A stretch of 64,000 bases of DNA from JAIBJN01 sp963775395 (GTDB taxonomy: Bacteria > Actinomycetota > Thermoleophilia > Gaiellales > Gaiellaceae): positions 186,001-250,000 of the forward strand of contig CAVZIX010000005.1 of assembly GCA_963775395.1 (NCBI GenBank). Direction: 5' to 3'. Each line of letters begins with the position of its first letter. The first letter of the stretch is position 1. The notes under the pieces were generated by a model. That model worked only from the letters and a program-made list of their open reading frames with translations. It searched no databases and was not told the origin of the DNA. The translations under genes and the position numbers were made by a program. Shown here in pieces: positions 33,761 to 41,304 of the stretch.

Positions 33761-34006
33761 TCAGGCGATCTGAAAGAGCAGGAGGAAGACGGCGGCCCAG
33801 ATTGCGACGCCCAGCACGACGGCAAGCGCAGTGCCTCGGAAGAAGCGCATGAACTCGCGGGGCCGCTCTGCGCGAAGGTCGTCGTCGCATTCCCAGTCGA
33901 CGTCCTCCCCTGCCCAGGGGTCGTCGGCCTCCGTCGGGCGGGGTTTCCGGCTGGGCGGCGCATGGGCCGCGAACAGGCGCGGCCGGCTGGGTGGCTTGAG
34001 CTGCAT
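33761..34006 (-). CDS. Small single-pass membrane protein, unknown
   Basis: 81 residues. The first 50 are soluble and charged (AHAPPSRKPRPTEADDPWAG, VDWECDDDLRAERPREFMRF), then one membrane span near the C-terminus (TALAVVLGVAIWAAVFLLLF). I recognise no family. The ATG at 34006 is chosen because the upstream in-frame codons do not look coding. Confidence 0.5.
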   Translation of the reverse strand: MQLKPPSRPRLFAAHAPPSRKPRPTEADDPWAGEDVDWECDDDLRAERPREFMRFFRGTALAVVLGVAIWAAVFLLLFQIA

Positions 34007-34120
34007 CGCGTTCTCCGAACCGCAGAGAGACGCGTCCCCTGACGCCGAGAGGGCGTTGTCCCGCCCCCACTGTACTCCGGTGCAGGGATTTCGCAACCGC
34101 CCAGGCTTCCGCTCTCGCGG

Positions 34121-34405
34121 TCAAGCCTCGCGCGCGTGGCGCTTCCGCGCCATGCCTCTCAGACCGACGGCCGAGACGACGACCCAGAGCACGTTGGTAA
34201 TCACGAACCCGAGCTGAAACGCCAGCAAGGCCATGACCGCGAGGCCTGCCGCCGACAGCATGTTGATGAGCAGGAAGCTCAGCTGGTCCGGGCGCATCAG
34301 CTTGAACTGCACGAGGCCGTAGGTCACGACGATCGGCAGGGCGAGCCCGATCTGGACGATCTGCAGAGCCACGGCGAGAGTCTCTCCACTCACGTCGTGG
34401 AGCAC
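34121..34405 (-). CDS. CBU_0592-like membrane protein
   Basis: 94 residues with three membrane segments (ALQIVQIGLALPIVVTYGLV; LINMLSAAGLAVMALLAFQL; VITNVLWVVVSAVGL). The pattern, with G-L-V near residue 30 and N-x-L-x-A-x-G-L in the middle, resembles the CBU_0592 family of short membrane proteins of unknown function. It lies about 20 nt after the prs stop, on the same strand. Confidence 0.6.
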   Translation of the reverse strand: MLHDVSGETLAVALQIVQIGLALPIVVTYGLVQFKLMRPDQLSFLLINMLSAAGLAVMALLAFQLGFVITNVLWVVVSAVGLRGMARKRHAREA

Positions 34406-34426
34406 GCCTCGAGCGGTGCGAATTCT

Positions 34427-35497
34427 CTAGAAGAGCTGGTTCTCGCCGGCGAAGATCGCCGAGACCGACTCGTCCGAGAAGACGTTTTCGATCGTCTCGG
34501 CGAGGAGGCCGGCGACCGGGAGCACGGTCAGCTTGTCGGGACGGCGGATCTCGTCGAGCGGGACGGTGTCCGTGACCGCGAGCCCGGTGAGCTCGCTCTC
34601 GCCCATCTTCTCGAGGGCGTCGTTCGGAAACAGGCCGTGGGTCGCGCACGCGTAGACCTTCGTTGCGCCGGCGGCCAGAAGCGCCTGCGCGCCCGCGACG
34701 AGCGTCCCGCCCGTGACGATGATGTCGTCGCTCATGATCGCCACCTTGCCCTGCACGTCACCGACGACCTCGGTCACGGAGGCGACGTCGTGCGCCGGAC
34801 GCTGCTTGTTCATCAGCGCGAAGTCGGCGTCGAGCATCTGGGCGAACTTGGTCGCCATCTTCGCGCGGCCCGGGTCCGGTGAGACGGCGACGACCCCGTC
34901 GCCGTGCAGGCCGAGCGTCTCGCGGTAGTAGCGCGCGAAGAGCGGTAGCGCCGTCATGTGATCGACCGGGATCCGGAAGAAGCCCTGGATCTGGCCGGCG
35001 TGGAGATCCATGGTCAGGACGCGGTCGACCCCCGCCGCGTCGAGGATGTCCGCGAGCAGCTTCGCCGTGATCGGCTCGCGAGGCGATGACTTCTTGTCCT
35101 GGCGCGAGTACGGAAACCACGGCATGACTGCGGTGATGCGGTTCGCGGAGGCCAGCTTCGCGCCCTGGATCATGATCAGGAGCTCGAGCAGGTGATCGTT
35201 CGTGAGCTTCCCGTGGCAGGCCTGGACGAGGAAGACGTCGGCACCGCGGATCGACTCCCGGTAGCGGCAATAGGTCTCGCCGTTCGCGAAGGTCTTGAGC
35301 TTGACGTCGCCAAGCTCGATGTTGAGCTGGTCGGCGATCTTCTGGGCCAGCACCGGGTGCGACCGTCCGGAGAAGAGCATGAGCTTCCCGGAGGGGCCGC
35401 GCTCGATCCACCGGCCTCGTTCGCCGTGCGGTTGGGGCGTGTGCTCGGGCGTCACGTCGAGGCCCGGCAGCGACAGCTCAGTCGTTCCGCTTTCCAC
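34427..35497 (-). CDS. prs: Ribose-phosphate pyrophosphokinase
   Basis: 356 residues, about 40 longer at the N-terminus than B. subtilis Prs. Motifs: KLMLFSGRSHPVLAQKIA, MPWFPYSRQDKK (ATP), DLHAGQIQGFF (ribose-5-phosphate and magnesium), and the PRPP loop SDDIIVTGGTLVAG. In that loop a Val stands where D-x-x-D-T usually has Asp. It makes PRPP for nucleotide, His and Trp synthesis. It overlaps the glmU stop by 20 nt, the usual glmU-prs pair. Confidence 0.95.
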   Translation of the reverse strand: MESGTTELSLPGLDVTPEHTPQPHGERGRWIERGPSGKLMLFSGRSHPVLAQKIADQLNIELGDVKLKTFANGETYCRYRESIRGADVFLVQACHGKLTNDHLLELLIMIQGAKLASANRITAVMPWFPYSRQDKKSSPREPITAKLLADILDAAGVDRVLTMDLHAGQIQGFFRIPVDHMTALPLFARYYRETLGLHGDGVVAVSPDPGRAKMATKFAQMLDADFALMNKQRPAHDVASVTEVVGDVQGKVAIMSDDIIVTGGTLVAGAQALLAAGATKVYACATHGLFPNDALEKMGESELTGLAVTDTVPLDEIRRPDKLTVLPVAGLLAETIENVFSDESVSAIFAGENQLF

Positions 35498-36818
35498 GCG
35501 TGTAGCCCTCCTTGGTCACCTGACGGGCCCGCCCGATCGCGAGCGAGTCCGGCGGCACGTCCTCGGTGATGTACGAGCCGCCGCCGATCCATGCGCCGTC
35601 TCCAATCGTCACAGGAGCCTCGAATCCATTGTGAATGCCGGTCCTGACGTTCCGGCCGATCGTCGTCTTTCCCTTCTCGCGACCCGGCTCGTGCGGGAAG
35701 TTCGCGGTGATCGTTCCCGCGCCCACGTTCGTACCCTCGCCGACCTCGGCATCGCCGAGGTAGCTGAGATGCGGCACCTTTGCGCCCTCCCCGATGTGGG
35801 CCTTCTTGAGCTCCACGAACGTCCCGGCCTTGGCCCGCGCAGCGAGCACCGTGCCCGGGCGAAGGTAACAGAACGGCCCCACGAGAGCGTCCTCGCCGAT
35901 CTCGGCCTCGTCGACCACCGCGTGCGGCCCCACCTCGGCGCCGCGACGAACGACGGTGCGGCCTCGGAGGACGGTGAACGGATGGATGACCACGTCCGGC
36001 TCGATCACGACGTCGGGCTCGATCCAGGTCGTCGCCGGGTCGACGATGGTGACCCCGGCTTCCAGGTGCGAGGAAACGATCTGGTCGCGAAGCCGCGCGC
36101 CGGCGGCAGCGAGATCGGCCCGGGTGTTCACGCCTTCGCCAACACGGGGGTCCTCCGCACGGTACACGGCTACGACGCGCCCGTCATCCACCAGGTGTCG
36201 AACCGCATCGGTGAGATAGAGCTCGCCCTGGGAATTGTCGGTGTCGAGCCGGGCGAGGGCGCCCCACAGGGCGGCCGCGTCGACGATGTAGACCGACGAG
36301 TTGACCTCGCGCACGGCCAGCTGATCGGGCGTCGCGTCGCGCGCTTCGACGATCGCGACCAGCCGGCCGTCGCCGCCTCGGAGGACGCGGCCGTACGAGC
36401 CCGGATCGTCGGGCTCGAAAGAGAGGACCGTCGCGGCCGCTCCTTCGGCCCCGTGCGTCTCGAGCAGGCCGGCGAGGGCCGTGGAGGAGAGGAGTGGCGC
36501 ATCGCCGGCGAGGATGAGGACGTCCCCCTCGAAGCCCTCGAGCTCCGGCTGCGCGGCGGCGGCGGCGTCACCGGTGCCGCGCGGCTCCTCCTGGACGGCG
36601 AGCACGGCTCCCGCCGGCAGCGTGCCCTCGAGCTCGGCCACCGTCCCGGGCGAGGTCACGACGACGAGCGGGTCGGCGTCGAGCTCGCCCGCCGCCGCGA
36701 TGACCCAGTCCACGAGGCGGCGGCCGAGCAGCTCGTGCAGGTGCTTCGGCCGCGTCGAACGCATGCGCGTGCCGAGACCGGCGGCCATCACCACCGCTGC
36801 GATGGGGGAGCGAGTCAC
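35478..36818 (-). CDS. glmU: Bifunctional N-acetylglucosamine-1-phosphate uridyltransferase / glucosamine-1-phosphate acetyltransferase
   Basis: 446 residues. The N-terminal nucleotidyltransferase has VVMAAGLGTRMRSTRPKHLH, then ILAGDAPLL and RDATPDQLAVREVNSSVY. The C-terminal left-handed beta-helix acetyltransferase has repeated hexapeptides (VVIEPDVVIHPFTVLRGRTV) and the end GDGAWIGGGSYITEDVPPDS. It makes UDP-GlcNAc for the cell wall. The GTG start lies just downstream of tRNA-Gln on the same strand; prs follows with overlap. Confidence 0.96.
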   Translation of the reverse strand: MTRSPIAAVVMAAGLGTRMRSTRPKHLHELLGRRLVDWVIAAAGELDADPLVVVTSPGTVAELEGTLPAGAVLAVQEEPRGTGDAAAAAQPELEGFEGDVLILAGDAPLLSSTALAGLLETHGAEGAAATVLSFEPDDPGSYGRVLRGGDGRLVAIVEARDATPDQLAVREVNSSVYIVDAAALWGALARLDTDNSQGELYLTDAVRHLVDDGRVVAVYRAEDPRVGEGVNTRADLAAAGARLRDQIVSSHLEAGVTIVDPATTWIEPDVVIEPDVVIHPFTVLRGRTVVRRGAEVGPHAVVDEAEIGEDALVGPFCYLRPGTVLAARAKAGTFVELKKAHIGEGAKVPHLSYLGDAEVGEGTNVGAGTITANFPHEPGREKGKTTIGRNVRTGIHNGFEAPVTIGDGAWIGGGSYITEDVPPDSLAIGRARQVTKEGYTRGKRND

Positions 36819-36831
36819 GAGGGCGTCATGG

Positions 36832-36902
36832 CTGGGGCGGGAGGATTCGAACCTCCGGTCACGGGACCAAAACCCGTTGCCTTACCACTTGGCTACGCCC
36901 CA
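36832..36902 (-). tRNA. tRNA-Gln (TTG anticodon)
   Basis: Acceptor stem TGGGGCG pairs with CGCCCCA. D-loop (AGCCAAGTGGTAAGGC), anticodon stem-loop with loop TTTTGGT, hence anticodon TTG, and T-arm GGAGGTTCGAATCCTCC are all present. CCA is not encoded. It lies between the small membrane protein gene and glmU on the same strand. Confidence 0.95.
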
Positions 36903-36924
36903 CTGAGAGCGAGTATACGGCCGC

Positions 36925-37281
36925 CTACCGGCGGTCCATGAGGAGGATCACCAGGAGGATCCCGGCGATCGCGACCAGGGCGAGGATCGCCAGGAAGCGG
37001 AAAACCTCCCAGAGCACCGGGACGATCACGGCGATCAGCTGCGAGGCTGCCGCGATCCACAGGATCTCCCGGAGGAAGTGCGAGCCCGTCCGCCGCCCGA
37101 CGAAGATGTAGAGGGCGGTCATGGAGGCCGCCGCCGCGAGGACGAAGAACCATCCGACTCCTCCGAGCAGGACGGCGAGGCTCTCCACGAGGCCGATGAA
37201 CAGCGCAAGCCGAAGCCTGCGGGCCTCGAGCCACGGCCCGGAGCCTCTCTCGCGTGCCTCGATGACGGGCGTCGTCTCCAC
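36925..37281 (-). CDS. Membrane protein of unknown function
   Basis: 118 residues from a GTG. Four membrane segments (LFIGLVESLAVLLGGVGWFF; LAAAASMTALYIFVG; ILWIAAASQLIAVIVPVLW; LAILALVAIAGILLVILLM), a conserved basic start and no motif that I recognise. It follows ispE by 11 nt on the same strand and ends about 20 nt before tRNA-Gln. Confidence 0.6.
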   Translation of the reverse strand: METTPVIEARERGSGPWLEARRLRLALFIGLVESLAVLLGGVGWFFVLAAAASMTALYIFVGRRTGSHFLREILWIAAASQLIAVIVPVLWEVFRFLAILALVAIAGILLVILLMDRR

Positions 37282-37292
37282 GTGCGACGAAG

Positions 37293-38123
37293 TTACCAAA
37301 CGGGCGCGACCACCCAGGTCCGGGCCCGTCGCCCGATTCCGCTGGCCGCGGCCCTCGCGTCCTCGCGGCGGTTGAAGAGGCCGTAGACCGTCGGGCCGGC
37401 GCCGCTCAGATCGGCTCTGAAGGCCCCTGCCGCGCGCAGCTCGTCGGCCAGCGGCGCACCTCCGGACGCTTCCGAGAGGTCGTTGGCCGGGAGGGCGGCG
37501 AGGTCGCGCGGGCGCCGAACCTCTTCCAGCGCAGACAGAAGCGCGGCTCTCCGCTCGGCAAACCCGGCGCTGCCTCCCAGCTCGTCGAAGCGCGCGTAGA
37601 CCGCGCCCGTCGACGGCTTGGTCGCGCCCGGCGGGAGGGCGAGCAGCACCCAGAAGTCCTGCGGGATGTCGAGCGACGTGAGCTGCTCGCCGGCGCCCTC
37701 GGCCAGCTTGGGGCCGGGCTCGAGGAAGAACGGCACGTCCGCGCCGAGCCGCGCGGCGAGGGCGTGCAGCCGCTCGCCCGCAAGAGGCCGCTCGAGCGAG
37801 GCGTTGGCGAGCCGGAGGGCTGCGGCCGCATCGGCGCTCCCACCGCCCAGGCCGGCGGCGACGGGGATCTCCTTCGTGATCCGTACGCGCCACGCGGGAT
37901 CCACCTGCGCCTCGCGCCCGAGCTCCTCGAGCGCGCGCCTGACGATCGTGTCGTCCTTGAAGCCCTCGACGGCGAGCCCGCGCGCCTGCTCCAGCTCGAT
38001 GCGGTCGCATACGTCGACGCGCTGGAGGATCGAAGCGATCTCGTGGAGCCCGTCGTCTCGCCGCTCGCCCACGACGAGGGCGAGGTTGACCTTGGCCGCC
38101 GCGACCGCGCGCGCCGGTCTCAT
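37293..38123 (-). CDS. ispE: 4-diphosphocytidyl-2-C-methyl-D-erythritol kinase
   Basis: 276 residues of the GHMP kinase family: AAAKVNLALVVGERRDDGLH at the start, the glycine-rich phosphate loop PVAAGLGGGSADAAAALR near 90-110, and LSGAGPTVYGLFNRRE near the end. It performs the fourth step of the MEP isoprenoid pathway. The ATG overlaps the rsmA stop, and the rsmA-ispE arrangement is conserved in actinobacteria. Confidence 0.95.
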   Translation of the reverse strand: MRPARAVAAAKVNLALVVGERRDDGLHEIASILQRVDVCDRIELEQARGLAVEGFKDDTIVRRALEELGREAQVDPAWRVRITKEIPVAAGLGGGSADAAAALRLANASLERPLAGERLHALAARLGADVPFFLEPGPKLAEGAGEQLTSLDIPQDFWVLLALPPGATKPSTGAVYARFDELGGSAGFAERRAALLSALEEVRRPRDLAALPANDLSEASGGAPLADELRAAGAFRADLSGAGPTVYGLFNRREDARAAASGIGRRARTWVVAPVW

Positions 38124-38905
38124 GCGAGCTGCTCGGCAAGTCGAAGGAGCTCGCCCGGCTCGAGCTCCTGGGCGCGCACGCCCGCAGCCCGGCCGAGCTC
38201 GGTGAGCGCCTCGACGGCCTGCTCGCGGCCTGCGACCCCCGCGAGCTCGAGCGAGTTCGCGAGCGTCTTGCGCCGGTGGGCGAAGGCCGCCTGCACCACC
38301 CGCCTGACGCCGGCGAGCTCCGGGCCCCAGTCACGCGTGCGCCGGAACGCGACGAGCGCGGAGTCGACGTTGGGCGGCGGCGCGAAGCAGGTGCGTGCGA
38401 CCGGGTGCAGCCCCGTCCGCTCCGCCGTCAGCTGGACGAGCACCGAGACGGCGCCGTAGCTCTTCGTGCCGGGAGAGGCAAAGAAGCGCTCGGCGACCTC
38501 GCGCTGCACCATCACCGACCAGAGCCGCACCGTGGGAAGCCCGCCGAGGCTTTCCGCCACGAGCGGCGTGGCGATCTGGTACGGGAGGTTGGCCACGAGC
38601 TTCTCCGGCGGCGGATCGAGCCGGTCGAGGGGGAGCCGGAGCGCGTCGCCGAACACGAGCTCGACGTTCCGCCGCTCGCCGAGCCGCTCGCGGAGGTGCG
38701 GTTCGAGGCGGCGGTCGAGCTCCACCGCGTGCACGGTCTCGACGCGGTCGGCGAGGAACGCGGTCAGGACTCCGAGGCCGGCGCCGACCTCGAGCACGAC
38801 GTCGGACGGGTCGAGCTCGGCGAGGCGGCCCGCAACGCCGAGGATGTTCTCGTCCACGAGGAAGTGCTGGCCGAGGTCGCGGTTGGGGGTGACGGGCAGG
38901 CTCAT
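38120..38905 (-). CDS. rsmA: 16S rRNA (adenine-1518/1519-N6,N6)-dimethyltransferase
   Basis: 261 residues. NRDLGQHFLVDENIL at the start, the SAM loop VVLEVGAGLGVLTAFLADRV, acidic VHAVELDRRL, and motif IV/catalytic LVANLPYQIATPLV. It dimethylates two adjacent adenines in helix 45 of 16S rRNA. It begins 10 nt after the tatD-type gene and overlaps ispE. Confidence 0.95.
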   Translation of the reverse strand: MSLPVTPNRDLGQHFLVDENILGVAGRLAELDPSDVVLEVGAGLGVLTAFLADRVETVHAVELDRRLEPHLRERLGERRNVELVFGDALRLPLDRLDPPPEKLVANLPYQIATPLVAESLGGLPTVRLWSVMVQREVAERFFASPGTKSYGAVSVLVQLTAERTGLHPVARTCFAPPPNVDSALVAFRRTRDWGPELAGVRRVVQAAFAHRRKTLANSLELAGVAGREQAVEALTELGRAAGVRAQELEPGELLRLAEQLA

Positions 38906-38915
38906 CGCGGGTCGG

Positions 38916-39665
38916 TCACGGCAGGCCGAACAGCGCGGCCGCGTTCGCCTCGACCTGCGCCTCGAGGGCGGCGACCTCCACCCCGCGCGCCTCCGCCGCC
39001 ACCGCCAGCGTGTGCACGACATATGCGGGCTCGTTCCGTTTTCCGCGAACCGCCTGGGGCGGGAGGTACGGGCAGTCCGTCTCGAGGAGGAGCCGCTCGG
39101 CCGGCACGCGAGCAGCGGCCCACCTGAGCTCGGGCGCCTTCGGGTACGTGAGGTTCCCCGCGAACGACGCGTACCAGCCGTGCTCGAGCGCAGGCTCGAG
39201 GAGAGCGGCCGACGAGAAGCAGTGCAGCACGACCGGCGTGCTCGCGGGCAGCCCGCGCAGGGCAGCGACGGTGTCCTCGTCGGCGGCGCGCGTGTGGACG
39301 ACGAGCGGCTTCCCGAGGGCCACGGCAAGCTCCGCCTGGGCCCGGAACGAATCGGCCTGGCGGTCGCGGGGCGCCAGGTCGCGGTAGTAGTCGAGCCCGG
39401 TCTCGCCGACCGCGACCGCCTTGGGGTGCGCGAGCAGCTCCCGCAGCTCGTCGAGCTCCCGTTCGCCGACGCCGCCGGCTTCGTGCGGGTGCAAGCCCAG
39501 CGCTGCAAAGACGCCCTCGTGCCGCTCGCAGAGCTCGAGGCTGACGCGGCACGACTCCACCGTCGTCCCGACCGTGATCACGCGCTCGACCCCTGCCTCG
39601 CGCGCGCGCCCGACAATCTCCGCCGGCTCCTCGAACGCGTCGAGGTGGGCGTGCGTGTCGATCAC
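38916..39665 (-). CDS. tatD: TatD family metal-dependent deoxyribonuclease
   Basis: 249 residues from a GTG. Metal ligands are in DTHAHLD at the start, the catalytic segment VGETGLDYYRD near 90, VVHTRAADED near 125, HCFSS near 150 and LLLETDCPYLPPQ near 200. Length and motifs match TatD/YcfH nucleases involved in DNA repair and turnover. It lies between metG and rsmA, a conserved order. Confidence 0.94.
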   Translation of the reverse strand: MIDTHAHLDAFEEPAEIVGRAREAGVERVITVGTTVESCRVSLELCERHEGVFAALGLHPHEAGGVGERELDELRELLAHPKAVAVGETGLDYYRDLAPRDRQADSFRAQAELAVALGKPLVVHTRAADEDTVAALRGLPASTPVVLHCFSSAALLEPALEHGWYASFAGNLTYPKAPELRWAAARVPAERLLLETDCPYLPPQAVRGKRNEPAYVVHTLAVAAEARGVEVAALEAQVEANAAALFGLP

Positions 39666-39696
39666 GGGCCGGAGAGCGGCGACTCGGCGGTGCGGC

Positions 39697-41220
39697 TCAC
39701 GCCGCGGCCGCCGTGGGCGGGTCGACGCGGGGAAAGAGCGGTGGCGCCGGCTCGATCCCCTCGCTCGCCTGGGTCCTACCCGCAGCGACGAGCTCCCACC
39801 CGACCTCGGTCGACTGCCCCAGCGCGGAGAGGACACGGTGCGACGTGTCGGGCACGAAGGCGGCGAGGGCGACGGCGACCGCCCGCAGGCCGTCGGCGAG
39901 CTCGAAGAGCACCCGGTCGAGATCCTCTGCTCGGGCCTCGTCCTTGGCAAGCTCCCATGGAGCGGTCTGTTCCACGTGACGGTTGAGGCGCCGAACCAGC
40001 TCCCAGACGACCTCGAGGGCGCCCGTGATGTCGAACACGTCCAGTCGTGTGGCCACCTCCCCGCCGAGGCGGTCGATGTCCGCCGTGAGGTCCGGCGAGC
40101 CCGCAACCTCGCGGAGCCGGCCCTCCCGGTAGCGCGCGATCATGGCCGTCGTGCGCGAGAGCAGGTTGCCGAAGTCGTTCCCGAGCTCACGCTCGTAGCG
40201 TTCGTGCAGACCCTCGACCGAGATGCTCCCGTCCTGCCCGAACGTGGCCACGCGGAACAGGTAGAAGCGCACCGGGTCGACGCCGTACACGTCGATGAGG
40301 CTCAGCGGGTCGATGACGTTTCCGACCGACTTGGACATCTTGCGGTCGTCCATGAGCAGGTAGCCGTGGACGAACAGCTGCTTCGGGACCTCGAGCCCCG
40401 CGGCGAGCAGCAGCGCGGGCCAGATCACGCAGTGGAACTTGAGGATGTCCTTGGCCAGCAAGTGGCGGACCTCGGGCCAGTAGCGCGGCCGGAGGTCCTC
40501 GCCCTCCCGCGCGAAGGCAAGGGCGCTCCAGTAGTTGATGAGCGCGTCGACCCAGACGTAGACGACCTGATTCGTGTCCCACGGCACGGGAACACCCCAG
40601 CGCTGGGAGGCGCGGCTGACGCTGATGTCGTCCAGTCCCTGCTCGACGAACCTTCGCGCCTCGTTGTAGCGGAAGCCCGGCAGCACGATGTCGGGCCGCT
40701 CGTCGAAGAGGCGAAGCAGCGGCTCGGCATAGGCAGAAAGCCGGAAGAAGTAGTTCTTCTCCTCGACGAACTCCGGCGGGATCCCGTGCTGCGGGCAGAG
40801 CCCGTCGACGAGCTCGGCCTCGGTGTAGAACGCTTCGCAGCGGCTGCAGTAGAGCCCCGAGTAGACGCCTTCGTAGATGTCCCCGCGCTCGTAGATCTGC
40901 TGCAGGAACTCCTGAACGCGCTTTCCGTGGCGCGGGTCGGTCGTTCGGATGAAGAAGTCGTTCGAGGCGTTGACCTTGAGGGTCATCTCCCGGAACGCGG
41001 CCGCGTTCCGCTCGACGAAATCCTCGAGGTCGAGGCCCGCTTCCTCCGCGACCCGGGGGATGTTGGAGCCGTGCTCGTCCGTGCCCGTGAGGAAGAAAGT
41101 GTCCTCCCCGCGCTGGCGCCGATGGCGGGCGATGATGTCGGCCGCGATCGTCGTGTACGCGTGCCCGATATGAGGCGTCGCGTTGACGTAATAGATCGGC
41201 GTTGTGATGTAGAAGCCCAC
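39697..41220 (-). CDS. metG: Methionyl-tRNA synthetase
   Basis: 507 residues from a GTG. The class I signature NATPHIGHAYTT (HIGH) is near residue 15 and KMSKSVGN is near 310. A cysteine-containing connective region (YCSRCEAFYTEAELVDGLCP) holds the zinc knuckle. The C-terminal Trbp111-like tRNA-binding domain of some MetRS is absent, giving the short form. It charges initiator and elongator tRNA-Met. A TATGAT hexamer lies 8 nt before the GTG. tatD follows downstream. Confidence 0.96.
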   Translation of the reverse strand: MGFYITTPIYYVNATPHIGHAYTTIAADIIARHRRQRGEDTFFLTGTDEHGSNIPRVAEEAGLDLEDFVERNAAAFREMTLKVNASNDFFIRTTDPRHGKRVQEFLQQIYERGDIYEGVYSGLYCSRCEAFYTEAELVDGLCPQHGIPPEFVEEKNYFFRLSAYAEPLLRLFDERPDIVLPGFRYNEARRFVEQGLDDISVSRASQRWGVPVPWDTNQVVYVWVDALINYWSALAFAREGEDLRPRYWPEVRHLLAKDILKFHCVIWPALLLAAGLEVPKQLFVHGYLLMDDRKMSKSVGNVIDPLSLIDVYGVDPVRFYLFRVATFGQDGSISVEGLHERYERELGNDFGNLLSRTTAMIARYREGRLREVAGSPDLTADIDRLGGEVATRLDVFDITGALEVVWELVRRLNRHVEQTAPWELAKDEARAEDLDRVLFELADGLRAVAVALAAFVPDTSHRVLSALGQSTEVGWELVAAGRTQASEGIEPAPPLFPRVDPPTAAAA

Positions 41221-41228
41221 TGCCGCCC

Positions 41229-41234
41229 ATCATA
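41229..41234 (-). promoter_or_regulatory. -10-like hexamer TATGAT before metG
   Basis: TATGAT on the minus strand, then 8 nt, then the GTG of metG. A near-consensus -10 implies a leaderless or very short-leader mRNA. Confidence 0.45.
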
Positions 41235-41304
41235 CGGAGCGCTTTCTCCCGCCAGCTCTTCGGTTTGAGGCCTTTGAAGAAGGGAATTGATTGGAGACAG
41301 CGAG

